Positions 34,796-45,537 of a DNA stretch of 64,000 nucleotides are shown here, piece by piece. Within the stretch, counting starts at the first letter, position 1. Each line of letters begins with the position of its first letter. The translations under genes were made by a program, and so were the position numbers. This DNA is from Woeseia sp034521225 (lineage in GTDB: Bacteria; Pseudomonadota; Gammaproteobacteria; Steroidobacterales; Woeseiaceae). Below the pieces are notes generated by a model, which did no database searches, had not been told where the DNA came from, and saw only the letters and a list, made by a program, of their open reading frames with translations. The stretch is taken from contig JAXHMR010000033.1 of the NCBI GenBank assembly GCA_034521225.1, forward strand, positions 124,001 to 188,000, given 5' to 3'.

Positions 34796-34850
34796 GATCG
34801 CCGGGTGGCCGGCGATCACCTGAGCGGAAGGCACCCATCCTTCCGCTTTT
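34796..34850 (+). promoter_or_regulatory. Two-hairpin leader, possible carAB attenuator
   Basis: First hairpin GATCGCCGG-GTGG-CCGGCGATC (34796-34817), then AGCGGAAGG-CACCCAT-CCTTCCGCT (34823-34847) with TTTT, a proper intrinsic terminator. It lies between dapB (ends 34727) and carA (starts 34929) and could end dapB or attenuate carAB. Confidence 0.6.
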
Positions 34851-34928
34851 GTGTATCGAAAGTGACCATAAAGTCGACCATTCAGGGTAGTGGACCAGGG
34901 CAGGACAGTTGATTTACGAGGTTCTACG

Positions 34929-36092
34929 TTGACGACACCGGCTATTCTGGCCTTGCACGATGGCACGGTATTTCGCGGTGTTTCGGTCGGGGCCGACGGC
35001 AAGACTATCGGCGAGGTCGTCTTCAACACGGCCATGACCGGCTATCAGGAAATCCTGACAGACCTGTCCTATTGCCGGCAGATCGTCACGCTGACCTATC
35101 CGCACATCGGCAACACCGGTACCAACAGTTCCGACATGGAATCGTCACGGGTGCAGGCGTCGGGACTGGTGATCCGCGATAGCTCAATGGTAACCAGCAG
35201 CTGGCGCAACGAGCGCAGCTTTTCAGAGTTCCTGCGCGCCGCGAAGACCGTCGCCATTGCCGAGATCGATACTCGCAAGCTGACGCGGTTGCTGCGAGAG
35301 AAGGGCGCGCAGTCCGGATGCATCATGACAGGCGATGCGGACCCCGAAGTTGCCGTAGCGCACGCCCGCAAGTTTCCCGGCATTGCCGGCATGGACCTGG
35401 CCCGCTTCGTCACAACCGATCGCAACTACCAGTGGTGCCACCGTACCGATTTCGGCCACGGCAACCGCATCATGACGCGCCGCGTCGCGCCCTATCATGT
35501 CGTGGCGTACGACTATGGCATCAAGCGCAACATACTGCGGCTGCTGTCCGACTTCGACTGCCGCATGACCGTGGTGCCGGCCACAACATCCGCCTCGGAT
35601 GTGCAGGCGTTGTCGCCTGACGGGGTGTTCCTGTCCAATGGGCCGGGCGATCCTGAGCCCTGTGATTACGCGATCAAGGCGATCAGGGAAATTCTCGACA
35701 CCGGCATCCCGGTCTTCGGCATCTGCCTCGGTCACCAGCTGCTGGCACTGGCCTGCGGTGCAAAAACGGTGAAAATGAAATTCGGTCACCACGGTGCCAA
35801 CCACCCGGTGCAGGATCTCCGCAGCGGCCGGGTCATGATCACCAGCCAGAACCACGGGTTCGCCGTCGACGAGGCGTCGCTGCCGGATAATGTCGAGGCC
35901 ACGCATCGTTCGCTGTTTGATGGCAGCTTGCAGGGCATACGCCTGAAGGGGCGGCCGGCGTTCAGCTTCCAGGGCCATCCGGAGGCCAGTCCCGGGCCGC
36001 ACGACCTGTTGCCGCTGTTCGAGCGCTTTATTTCGGACATGGACGATATCAAGCGCAGGGCGCTGCATACCGCCATGGCAGCGCAGCCTTGA
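34929..36092 (+). CDS. carA: Carbamoyl-phosphate synthase small subunit
   Basis: About 387 residues from TTG 34929, preceded by GAGG at good spacing (a GTG at 34890 would add 13 residues). The N-terminus (TTPAILALHDGTVFRGVSVGADG) and the class I glutaminase with catalytic Cys in VFGICLGHQLLALACG and the His-Glu in FSFQGHPEASPGP are present. It supplies ammonia to CarB for pyrimidine and arginine synthesis. Confidence 0.95.
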   Translation: MTTPAILALHDGTVFRGVSVGADGKTIGEVVFNTAMTGYQEILTDLSYCRQIVTLTYPHIGNTGTNSSDMESSRVQASGLVIRDSSMVTSSWRNERSFSEFLRAAKTVAIAEIDTRKLTRLLREKGAQSGCIMTGDADPEVAVAHARKFPGIAGMDLARFVTTDRNYQWCHRTDFGHGNRIMTRRVAPYHVVAYDYGIKRNILRLLSDFDCRMTVVPATTSASDVQALSPDGVFLSNGPGDPEPCDYAIKAIREILDTGIPVFGICLGHQLLALACGAKTVKMKFGHHGANHPVQDLRSGRVMITSQNHGFAVDEASLPDNVEATHRSLFDGSLQGIRLKGRPAFSFQGHPEASPGPHDLLPLFERFISDMDDIKRRALHTAMAAQP

Positions 36093-36182
36093 AATCATTA
36101 AAAAACATATATTTACAATCTCTATTTAATGCTGTTTATCCCGTCAAAACCAAAGCCCGCGTGAGCGCGGCACAGAGACCTC

Positions 36183-39100
36183 ATGCCCAAACGCACGGAC
36201 ATTGAAAGCATACTGATCATCGGTGCAGGGCCGATCGTCATCGGGCAGGCGTGCGAGTTTGATTACTCCGGCACGCAGGCATGCAAGGCGTTAAAGGAAG
36301 AAGGCTTTCGCGTCATTCTCGTGAATTCGAACCCGGCTACGATCATGACGGATCCCGGAACGGCCGACGCCGTCTATATCGAACCGGTGCAGTGGCGGGC
36401 CGTCGAGCAGATCATCGCCAAAGAGCGGCCGGATGCGCTGTTGCCGACAATGGGCGGCCAGACCGGCCTGAACTGTGCGCTTGACCTGGTGCGCGAGGGC
36501 GTGCTCGAGCGTTACGGCGTGGAGTTGATAGGGGCGTCACGGGAAGCGATCGACATGGCGGAGGATCGCGAGCAGTTCCGTGAGGCCATGACGGATATCG
36601 GCCTCGAGGTGCCGCATGCCGAGATGCGCGCACTCGCTTGAAGAGGCGCTCGAAAAGCAGCAGAGCATCGGCTTCCCGACCATTATCCGGCCCTCTTTCA
36701 CGCTCGGCGGCAGCGGTGGCGGCATCGCCTATAACCGGGAAGAGTTTACCCACATCGTCTCGCACGGCCTCGAAATGTCGCCAACCAACGAAGTGCTGAT
36801 CGAAGAATCGGTGCTCGGCTGGAAGGAATTCGAGATGGAGGTCGTTCGCGACCGCAATGACAATTGCATCATCGTCTGCTCGATCGAAAACGTCGATGCG
36901 ATGGGCGTGCACACCGGCGATTCGATTACCGTGGCGCCGGCGCAAACACTGACCGACAAGGAATACCAGCGTATGCGTGATGCGTCGATCGACGTGCTGC
37001 GCAAGATCGGCGTCGAAACGGGCGGATCGAACGTGCAATTCGCGCTGAATCCGGAAGACGGACGGCTGTTGGTTATTGAGATGAATCCGCGTGTGTCGCG
37101 ATCGTCGGCACTCGCGTCAAAGGCGACCGGTTTCCCGATCGCGAAGGTCGCGGCGAAGCTTGCCGTGGGTTATACGCTGGACGAATTGCAAAACGACATT
37201 ACCGGCGGCGCGACGCCGGCGTCTTTTGAACCGACGATTGATTATGTGGTAACGAAGATTCCGCGCTTTACGTTCGAAAAATTTCCCGGTGCGAACCGGC
37301 GCCTGACGACGCAGATGAAGTCGGTCGGTGAGGTCATGGCAATCGGCCGGACCTTCCAGGAGTCGTTCCAGAAAGCACTGCGCGGCCTGGAGACCGGTGT
37401 GACCGGCCTGGACGAAAAGCTGTCGGTGCTGAAGGATCCGGACGATCTCGATGAATTGAGGCAGGAGCTGCGATTGCCTGGATCTGATCGCATCTGGCTC
37501 GTGGCGGACGCGATCCGGCAGGGACTGCCGGTCGAGGAGGTCGCGTCGATCAGTGGCATCGACCGCTGGTTCGTCGGCCAGATCGCCGATCTGGTCAATG
37601 AGGAGCAGGCGCTCGCGGAAGATGGTCTGCCGGCGCTCGACGAGACACGTATGCGTCAATTGAAGCGCAAGGGTTTTTCCGACATGCGTCTCGCGCGCGT
37701 CTGCGGCGTCAAGGAAGCCGCCATACGCAGGCGGCGTCACGAACTCGGCGTCCGTCCCGTGTTCAAACGGGTCGATACCTGTGCCGCCGAATTCGCGACG
37801 ACTACCGCCTACCTGTATTCGACTTATGAAGAGGAATGCGAGTCGGAACCCACAGATCGCGACAAGATCATAATACTGGGCGGTGGCCCGAACCGTATCG
37901 GGCAGGGCATCGAGTTTGATTATTGCTGCGTGCATGCCGCGCTTGCGCTGAAGGAAGCAGGCTACGAGACGATCATGGTGAACTGCAATCCCGAGACTGT
38001 GTCGACGGATTACGATACGTCGGACCGCCTCTATTTCGAATCGCTGACGTTAGAAGACGTCATGGAAATAATCGACAATGAACAGCCGAAGGGCGTCATC
38101 GTGCAGTACGGCGGCCAGACACCGCTGAAGCTTGCGCGCGACCTCGAGGCGGCGGGTGCGCCGATCATCGGCACAAGCCCTGATTCTATTGATCTTGCTG
38201 AAGACCGTGAGCGATTCCAGGATCTCGTGAACAAGCTGGAGTTGCGGCAGCCGCCCAATTGCACGGCACGCAGTTTCGAAAGCGCGCTGGCGATGAGTGC
38301 CGAAGTCGGCTATCCGCTGATCGTGCGGCCGTCGTATGTGCTCGGTGGCCGTGCAATGGAAATTGTCTACGGTGAAGACGATCTTGCGGCATACATGAAA
38401 GCCGCTATCGAGGTGTCGAACGACAGTCCCGTGCTGCTGGACCGCTTTCTCGACCTCGCCACCGAGGTGGACGTCGATATTATTTCTGACGGTGAAAATG
38501 TGTTGATCGGCGGCATCATGGAGCACGTCGAGCAGGCCGGTGTGCACTCCGGCGATTCAGGTTGTTCGCTGCCGCCGTTCAGCCTCAGCGCGGAAGTGCA
38601 GGATGAACTGGTGCAGCAGGTCATCAAGCTCGCAAAAGGGCTGAAAGTGATCGGCCTGATGAACACGCAGTTTGCCATCCAGAACAATATCGTCTACCTG
38701 CTGGAAGTGAATCCGCGTGCATCGCGTACCGTGCCGTTCGTGTCGAAAGCGATTGGCCTGCCGCTTGCAAAGATCGCCGCGCGCGTCATGGTAGGTGAGT
38801 CACTCGAAAGTCAGGGCTTCACGGAGCACCGCGTTCCGGAGTATTTCTCCGTCAAGGAGTCCGTGTTCCCGTTTATCAAGTTCCAGGGCGCCGATCCGAT
38901 ACTGGGACCGGAAATGAAATCGACCGGCGAAGTCATGGGCACCGGTCGTTCATTCGGTGAAGCGTACGCAAAGGCCCAACTCGCATCCGGCGTCGTGCTG
39001 CCGCGCAAGGGCACGGCGTTGCTCAGCGTGCGCGATCGTGACAAGAAAGGCGCCGTGGAGCTGGCGCAGGTACTCGCGTCGCGTGGCTTTGATATTGTTG

Positions 39101-39408
39101 CAACACATGGCACGGCTGGTAAGCTGGCCGCTGCAGGCGTCAGTTGCAGGCGCGCCAACAAAGTCCGTGAAGGACGCCCCCACATCGTTGATATGATCAA
39201 GAACGGCGAGATATCGCTGATCGTAAACACGACGGAAGGTAAACAGGCTATCCAGGAATCGGAATCCATACGTGCGGAGGCCGTTCGCAAGAACGTGACG
39301 TATTACACGACTCTCGGGGCAGCCATCGCGACCTGCAAAGCGCTGGATCACCTGGACGATATCAGTGTGAATCGCCTGCAGGATCTGCACAAAGAGGTGG
39401 CAGCATGA
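36183..39408 (+). CDS. carB: Carbamoyl-phosphate synthase large subunit, one frameshift
   Basis: About 1075 residues, the normal length once joined. Two ATP-grasp halves (GGSGGGIAYNREEF and YVLGGRAMEIVYG), and the allosteric MGS domain near the C-terminus (ALLSVRDRDKKGAVELAQVLASRGFDIVATHGTAGKLA). The frame breaks near 36630: removing one C in ATGCGCGCAC gives EMAHSLEEALEKQ, the conserved continuation. Since the protein is essential in most settings, a sequencing error is likely. It follows carA after an AT-rich 90-bp gap. Confidence 0.95.
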
Positions 39409-39884
39409 ACAAAGTGCCGATGACCGTGCGTGGCGCAGAAAAACTGCGTGAAGAATTAAAGCGCCTGAAATCCACAGACAGGCCGGCCGTGATACAGGCG
39501 ATCGCGGAAGCGCGCGCGCACGGCGATCTCAAGGAGAATGCCGAGTACCACGCGGCGAAGGAACAGCAGGGGTTCATCGAAGGCCGCATAAAGGAAATCG
39601 AGGGGAAGCTCTCCAACATCCAGGTCATCGATGTCACGACCGTCGACGCCAAGGGCAAGATCGTATTCGGCTCGACCGTGGAATTGCTCGACGAAGATAC
39701 CGGCAAGGAAATTGTCTACAAGATCGTCGGCGAGGACGAAGCCGACATCAAGACCGGCATGATTTCATTCTCGTCACCGATTGCCCGTGCCCTTATCGGC
39801 AAGAACGAAAGGTGACGCCGTCAGCTTTTCCGCCGCCGGGGTGGAGAAAAATCCTTCGAAGTCATCCAGGTCCGCTACGAATAG
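39405..39884 (+). CDS. greA: Transcript cleavage factor GreA, two frameshifts near the end
   Basis: About 158 residues when joined. The coiled-coil N-terminus (MTVRGAEKLREELKRLK; ARAHGDLKENAEYHAAKEQQ) is intact. As written the frame ends early after ALIGKNER; removing one A gives KNEGDAVSFSAAGVE, and a further change near 39852 restores the terminal FEVIQVRYE and TAG at 39882-39884. GreA rescues backtracked RNA polymerase. ATG overlaps the carB stop. Confidence 0.92.
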
Positions 39885-39949
39885 CCGCAGCGTGGACGTG
39901 GCGCGAACAGAGGCGCCGAATTCCGCCAATTGTTTGCGCGACCGGGAAC

Positions 39950-40054
39950 TAGCCCGAATTGTTCATGAACGGCACGGAGGCAGGGGCGGAGGTGTACCCC
40001 GGGGTGCGCCTTCGCCTACCACCAAAGCCAAACGTTCATGAACAATTCGGGCTA
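39950..40054. repeat. Nested palindromic element, 105 bp
   Basis: Perfect 22-bp ends starting TAGCCCGAATTGTTCATG (39950-39971, inverted at 40033-40054). Inside, GGCGGAGGTG and CGCCTTCGCC pair, around CCCCGGGG. Each 22-bp arm also contains the short palindrome GTTCATGAAC. The right edge contains the yhbY stop codon. The terminal AGCCCGAAT resembles AGCCCGGAT of the repeat at 40401-40475. Confidence 0.8.
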
Positions 40055-40351
40055 AGTTGCAGGCAGGGTAATTGCCGGTTTCTCGTCGTTGCGCCGATAG
40101 AGCAGGGCGACATTGCCGATGCGTGTGACCAGCTGGGCGGGCCCGCGTTGGCAGAGTTGTTCAATAGCCTCGTCGCGGGCCTCGCGGTCCGCGGCCCGGA
40201 TCTTGACCTTGACCAGTTCGTGGTGTCCGATGGTGCTGTCGAACTCTTTCAGCAATGCCTCGGACACGCCGGCATCACCGACGGTAACGACAGGTTTCAG
40301 GGTGTGACCGAGGCCACGCAGGTATTTCTTCTGGGATTCAGAGAGCGTCAT
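40052..40351 (-). CDS. yhbY: YhbY-family ribosome assembly RNA-binding protein
   Basis: 99 residues from ATG 40351. CRS1-YhbY fold: LSESQKKYLRGLGHTLKPVVTVGDAGVSEALLKEFDSTIGHHELVKVKI and the GxxG-type RNA loop region. It binds pre-50S particles. The stop TAG (40052-40054) is supplied by the edge of the palindromic element. A second palindrome lies between its start and rlmE. The yhbY-rlmE-ftsH order is typical. Confidence 0.93.
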   Translation of the reverse strand: MTLSESQKKYLRGLGHTLKPVVTVGDAGVSEALLKEFDSTIGHHELVKVKIRAADREARDEAIEQLCQRGPAQLVTRIGNVALLYRRNDEKPAITLPAT

Positions 40352-40400
40352 GGGCGGCGATTGTAGCAGCGATTCCAGTCGGCGGCGAGGCCGTCCCGGC

Positions 40401-40475
40401 ACTAGCCCGGATCCGTCACCGATTGCGTGGACTCTCGCTGGTCCATCGTCCGCGAATCGGTGGCGGATCCGGGCT
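40401..40475. repeat. Dispersed palindromic repeat, copy B
   Basis: Ends AGCCCGGATCCGTCACCGAT and ATCGGTGGCGGATCCGGGCT pair over about 21 bp with one mismatch, and an inner TGGAC/GTCCA pairs around the loop. It is the reverse complement relative of 2669-2743 (about 79% identity by hand). It sits between the divergent starts of yhbY and rlmE, in their promoter zone. Confidence 0.75.
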
Positions 40476-40487
40476 GTGGCCGCCACG

Positions 40488-41111
40488 GTGAGCAGGCCGC
40501 GGCGCAGTTCCGGCTCATGGCGCGACCGGCAGGAGCGGGACCCCTATGTACTCAAGGCGCGGCGCGAGGGTTGGCGCTCGCGTGCCGTATTCAAATTGCG
40601 CCAGATCGACGAAAAGGAGAAGTTGCTGCGTCGCGATATGGTCTGCGTTGATCTTGGCGCGGCGCCGGGCGGCTGGAGCCAGTACATCACCGAAACCCTC
40701 GACAACAGGGTCCGCATACTGGCCGTAGACCTGCTGCCGATGGACGCGCTGCCGTCCGTGGAGTTCATACAGGGCGATTTCACTGAGGACGCAGTGCTCG
40801 AGGATGTCCTGACACGCCTGGGTGACGACAAGGCAGACCTTGTAATAAGTGATATGGCGCCCAATATCAGTGGCACAAAGGCCGTTGACCAGCCCCGTTC
40901 CATGTACCTTGCGGAACTGGCGCTTGATTTTGCGGGAAATGTTCTGCGAAAAAAGGGCGATTTTATCTGCAAGCTGTTCCAGGGTGAGGGTACGGACGTG
41001 TTTATTGCCGATGCCCGACGCGCATTCAGTCGCGTGCGGGTCATGAAACCCGCGGCATCCAGGGCTGGCAGCAGTGAGGTCTATCTTGTAGCGAGAAACT
41101 ATCTTCTGTAG
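40488..41111 (+). CDS. rlmE: 23S rRNA 2'-O-ribose methyltransferase RlmE (FtsJ)
   Basis: About 207 residues from GTG 40488. SAM-binding VCVDLGAAPGGWSQYI, DLVISDMAPNISG with the catalytic Asp, and FQGEG. It methylates U2552 of 23S rRNA in the family and is heat-inducible in E. coli. The start codon lies 13 bp beyond palindrome B, so the repeat occupies its 5' region. Confidence 0.94.
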   Translation: MSRPRRSSGSWRDRQERDPYVLKARREGWRSRAVFKLRQIDEKEKLLRRDMVCVDLGAAPGGWSQYITETLDNRVRILAVDLLPMDALPSVEFIQGDFTEDAVLEDVLTRLGDDKADLVISDMAPNISGTKAVDQPRSMYLAELALDFAGNVLRKKGDFICKLFQGEGTDVFIADARRAFSRVRVMKPAASRAGSSEVYLVARNYLL

Positions 41112-41214
41112 TAGGGTCTAACCTTAGACGCAGTCTAAACAAATGCCGCAGGCAGCCACCGGCCACCGTGCGGGCTAAAGGCTGGTGACTGTTTCCTCAC
41201 GTGGTACCTGAATT

Positions 41215-43136
41215 GTGAATGATCTGACAAAAAACATCCTCGTATTTATTGTGATCATCGTTGTCCTGCTCTCCGTTGTGCAGGGCCTGAGCGGTGTGAA
41301 TGGACCGACCACCGCAAAAGGTGGATTACTCGGAATTTCTGGATGAAGTGCGCTCCGGAAACGTGCAGCGCGCCGAGTTCGAAGGGCGACCGTATCAATT
41401 TCGGCAACCGCATCCCGCTGACGAAGTTCACGATCAGCCCGAGACCGACAACAACACGTTGATCGGTATTCTTGAAGAGAACAACGTCCGCTTTACCCGG
41501 AGAGGAGCCAGAGAGCCAGAGCCTGATCGGACAACTGCTGATTAGCTCATTTCCGATCCTGTTGCTGATTGGTGTCTGGATTTATTTCATGCGCCAGATG
41601 CAGGGCGGCGGCGGCGGCCGCGGCGCGATGTCGTTCGGCAAGAGCAAGGCACGCCTTCTGGGCGAGGACCAGGTCGGAGTGTCGTTTGCCGATGTCGCCG
41701 GCGTCGAGGAAGCCAAGAACGAAGTCGCCGAGATAGTCGATTTCCTGCGTGACCCGAGCAAGTTCCAGCGCCTGGGTGGCAAGATTCCGAAAGGTGTGTT
41801 GATGGTGGGCCCGCCAGGTACCGGTAAGACATTGCTGGCACGGGCTATTGCAGGTGAGGCCAAAGTGCCGTTCTTTACAATTTCCGGTTCGGATTTTGTC
41901 GAGATGTTCGTCGGTGTTGGTGCTTCGCGCGTGCGCGACATGTTCGAGCAGGCAAAAAAGCAGGCGCCGTGCATCATCTTTATTGACGAGCTCGATGCCG
42001 TTGGCCGTCACCGCGGTGCGGGCCTCGGCGGCGGACACGACGAGCGCGAACAGACATTGAACCAGATGCTGGTTGAGATGGATGGTTTCGAGGGCAATGA
42101 GGGCATCATTGTCATCGCCGCGACCAACCGCCCGGATGTGCTGGATCCCGCATTGTTGCGTCCCGGCCGGTTTGACCGCCAGGTCGTTGTCCCGCTGCCG
42201 GACATCCGCGGCCGCGAACTGATTTTAAAGGTGCATATGCGCAAGGTGCCGCTGGATGACGACGTTGATCCGGCGATAATCGCGCGTGGCACGCCCGGCT
42301 TCTCCGGCGCCGATCTCGCCAACCTGGTGAACGAGGCTGCACTGTTCGCAGCACGCGCGAACAAGCGCGTCGTCAGCATGGAACAGTTCGAGATGGCGAA
42401 GGACAAGATCATGATGGGTGCCGAGCGGCGCTCGATGGTCATGAGCGAGAAGGAAAAGCTCAATACGGCCTACCACGAGGCGGGCCATGCGATCGTCGGT
42501 TATTGCATGCCGGATCACGATCCGGTGCACAAGGTCACGATCATTCCGCGCGGCCGGGCACTGGGTGTCACGATGTACTTGCCCGAGGAAGACAAGTACA
42601 GCATTTCGAAGGAGCGCCTCGAAAGCAACATTTCATCGTTGTTCGGCGGACGCCTGGCCGAGGAGATGACGCTGGGTCCGAACGGCGTTACGACCGGTGC
42701 GTCAAACGATATTGAGCGTGCGACGGACATCGCCCGCAATATGGTCACCAAGTGGGGCCTGTCCGAGAAGCTCGGGCCGCTTACCTACAGCGAGGATGAC
42801 GGAGAGGTGTTCCTCGGCCGCTCCGTAACGCAGCACAAGCAAGTGTCGGACGTCACCGCGCACAGCATCGATGAAGAGGTGCGCAAGATCATCGATCGCA
42901 ACTATGACCGTGCGAGAAAAATTCTCGAGGAGCATGTCGAGAAGTTGCATACCATGGCAAAGGCCCTGATGAAATACGAAACGATTTCGCGCGACCAGAT
43001 CAGGGATATTATGGAAGGCCGTGAGCCCAAGCCGCCTGAAGGCTGGGACGATCGTGACGACCCACGCCAGAAGGGTGGCCGCAAGAAGCGCGAGACTGAA
43101 GCGTCGCCAATTGGCGGTCCGGCCAGCGAGCACTAG
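41215..43136 (+). CDS. ftsH: ATP-dependent zinc metalloprotease FtsH, two frameshifts at the N-terminal third
   Basis: About 640 residues joined. GTG 41215 opens the first membrane helix (NILVFIVIIVVLLSVVQGLSG); the frame shifts near 41305 (KVDYSEFLDEVRSGNV follows) and again near 41500, before the second helix (LLISSFPILLLIGVWIYFMRQM). The AAA+ part is intact (GPPGTGKT, IIFIDELDAVG) and the zinc site is HEAGH. It degrades membrane and regulatory proteins. Both breaks look like one extra base. A ribosome site is not obvious at the GTG. Confidence 0.93.
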
Positions 43137-43196
43137 AAACTTACCTGTCGGGGTGGCGGCCGTTTGCTACCCCGTCATGCCTTGCGATATCCCCGG

Positions 43197-44036
43197 ATGT
43201 ACTTAAAGCTCGGCAGCCGTACGGTCGATCTCGATCGGCCCGTCGTCATGGGTGTACTTAATGTAACGCCCGATTCTTTTTCTGATGGTGGCGACTTCAC
43301 GGATCCGGCGACTGCCCTGCGGCACGCCCTGGCGATGGCCGAAGCCGGTGCAGCCATCATCGACATCGGCGGAGAGTCGACGCGACCGGGAGCCAAACCG
43401 GTGCCTGGGTCGGAAGAGATCGCACGGGTCATTCCATTAATCGAATCGCTGCGCCGCGAATGCGATGTTGCGGTTTCTGTCGATACCAGCAATCCGGCGG
43501 TCATGCGGGCGGCCGCCGGCGCCGGTGCCGAAATAATCAATGACGTCTACGCGCTGCGCCGGGAAGGTGCGCTGCAGGCGGCCGCCGGGCTTGATACGGC
43601 AATCTGCCTGATGCACATGCTTGGAACGCCGGCCACGATGCAGGATGCGCCCGCCTACCGGACGCTGCCCGGGGATGTCATTAATTTCCTTGACGAACGG
43701 ATTAATGCCTGCACGGCTGCCGGCATTTCGCGCGAGCGGCTGATTGTCGACCCGGGGTTCGGGTTTGGCAAGACCGACCAGCATAACCTGCAAATCCTGA
43801 TGCGCCTGGAGGAATTCAGTGCGCTAAATCTGCCACTGCTGGTCGGCCTGTCGCGCAAGCGGACGCTGGGCAACCTGACCGGCCGCGCCGCGAAGGAACG
43901 GGTCGCCGCCGGCGTTGCGGCGGCTGTCTTGGCTGTTGAGCGCGGGGCGCATATAGTGCGCACACATGATGTTGCGGCCACCGTTGATGCGCTGGCCATC
44001 GTAAGCGCCGCCAGGCAGGCGGACGCGGAGCGTTAG
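43197..44036 (+). CDS. folP: Dihydropteroate synthase
   Basis: About 279 residues from ATG 43197. Family motifs: VVMGVLNVTPDSFSDGG, IDIGGESTRPGAKPV and the later DPGFGFGKTDQHNL, plus LLVGLSRK. It joins p-aminobenzoate to pterin pyrophosphate in folate synthesis. It sits in the usual ftsH-folP-glmM order. Confidence 0.96.
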   Translation: MYLKLGSRTVDLDRPVVMGVLNVTPDSFSDGGDFTDPATALRHALAMAEAGAAIIDIGGESTRPGAKPVPGSEEIARVIPLIESLRRECDVAVSVDTSNPAVMRAAAGAGAEIINDVYALRREGALQAAAGLDTAICLMHMLGTPATMQDAPAYRTLPGDVINFLDERINACTAAGISRERLIVDPGFGFGKTDQHNLQILMRLEEFSALNLPLLVGLSRKRTLGNLTGRAAKERVAAGVAAAVLAVERGAHIVRTHDVAATVDALAIVSAARQADAER

Positions 44037-44101
44037 CGGCACAAATTGGCCTTATCGGCCACGTTGGCCAGATTGGCCTGCAAAGGATACCCGTACACCT
44101 G

Positions 44102-45436
44102 ATGAACAAACGATATTTTGGCACCGACGGCGTGCGCGGCGCGGTGGGCAAAGACCCGATGAGCGCCGATTTTGCGATGCGGCTGGCAAGCGCTGCCGCC
44201 CAGGCTCTGATCCCTGACGGCGGTACCGTGCTGATTGGCAAGGACACCCGCCTGTCCGGTTACATGTTCGAATCCGCGCTCGAGGCAGGATTCGTTGCGG
44301 CTGGCAACAATGTGCTGCTGCTCGGGCCATTGCCGACACCCGGCATTGCCTACCTGACGCAGCAGTTCAACGCCAATCTCGGCGTCGTCATCAGTGCGTC
44401 CCACAATCTTTTCCAGGACAACGGGATCAAGTTTTTTGACGGTGCCGGGGCAAAGTTGACGGACGAGGCTGAACTTGCCATCGAGCGGTACCTCGACAAG
44501 CCGGCTATCACGCTGGAGTCCGGGCGACTCGGTCGTGCGCAACGAATCAACTCGGCCCGCGTTCGCTACCAGGAATTCTGTGCGTCGACGTTTCCGGAAG
44601 GGATGAACCTCGAAGGCATCAAGATCGTATTCGACGGCGCCAATGGTGCGGCGTACAAGGTCGGTCCCCGTACACTGAGCGAACTCGGCGCCGAAGTCAT
44701 ACCGATCGGCTGCTCGCCGAACGGCAGGAACATAAACCAGAATTGCGGCTCGACCGAACCGACTCTGCTGCAGCAGACGGTACCGGCGGTACAGGCAAAT
44801 GTCGGGATCGCGCTCGACGGTGACGGCGATCGCGTCATCATGGTGGACGAGACGGGCCAACTCCTCGATGGCGACCAGTTGCTGTACATCGTTGCCATGG
44901 CGCGCAAGGCGGAGGGCAGCCTGAAGGGGCCCGTTGTCGGTACCGTCATGAGCAACCTGGGCCTCGAGCATGCGCTGCTGCGGGAAAACATCGACTTCCG
45001 CCGCGCGAAGGTCGGAGACCGCCATGTGCTGGAGATGCTCCGGGAAACAGGCGGCATGCTGGGCGGAGAAACGTCCGGGCACCTGATTTGTCTTGATCGC
45101 ACGACCACCGGCGACGGTCTCGTCAGTGCGCTACAGGTTCTTGCGGTCATCAAGAAGACCGGCCAGCGGCTTTCGGAACTCGCGGCCGCCATGCCGCGCT
45201 ATCCGCAGATAATGCTGAATGTCCGTACCGACCGGCGCATCGATCCCGGCGCATCCGCGGATATACAGGATGCAGTCACGCGCGCGGAAGGGGAGTTGCG
45301 CGATTCCGGCCGGGTCGTGCTGCGCGCATCAGGAACCGAACCCGTGATTCGTGTCATGGTCGAAGGGCAGGACGAACGGCAGGTCGCCACACTGGTGAAG
45401 AGGCTGGCCGATGTTGTGGCCGCCGCAGCCGCCTGA
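44102..45436 (+). CDS. glmM: Phosphoglucosamine mutase
   Basis: 444 residues, normal length. Active-site serine in VVISASHNLFQDNG, metal loop in ALDGDGDRVIM, sugar loop in GGETSGHLI and phosphate loop RASGTEPVIRVMVEG. It converts glucosamine-6-P to glucosamine-1-P for peptidoglycan and LPS. ATG 44102; the 65-bp gap after folP contains three TTGGCC/ATCGGCC repeats of no clear role. Confidence 0.97.
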   Translation: MNKRYFGTDGVRGAVGKDPMSADFAMRLASAAAQALIPDGGTVLIGKDTRLSGYMFESALEAGFVAAGNNVLLLGPLPTPGIAYLTQQFNANLGVVISASHNLFQDNGIKFFDGAGAKLTDEAELAIERYLDKPAITLESGRLGRAQRINSARVRYQEFCASTFPEGMNLEGIKIVFDGANGAAYKVGPRTLSELGAEVIPIGCSPNGRNINQNCGSTEPTLLQQTVPAVQANVGIALDGDGDRVIMVDETGQLLDGDQLLYIVAMARKAEGSLKGPVVGTVMSNLGLEHALLRENIDFRRAKVGDRHVLEMLRETGGMLGGETSGHLICLDRTTTGDGLVSALQVLAVIKKTGQRLSELAAAMPRYPQIMLNVRTDRRIDPGASADIQDAVTRAEGELRDSGRVVLRASGTEPVIRVMVEGQDERQVATLVKRLADVVAAAAA

Positions 45437-45537
45437 GGCGGGTTTTCCGGGCCCCTGGCCGCAAACGCGCGTTGATTTGCCGCTGGTGCACCGGTATCCT
45501 TGCGCGCCTTTTACCGTGACCGAAACGTGGGCGGGTT

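Noticed and set aside
44040..44080. TTGGCC/ATCGGCC triplet repeats before glmM
   Set aside because: Only 6-7 bp units with no dyad or known motif; likely chance.
44033..45082. Antisense frame (349 codons) over glmM
   Set aside because: glmM is intact on the other strand with full catalytic motifs.
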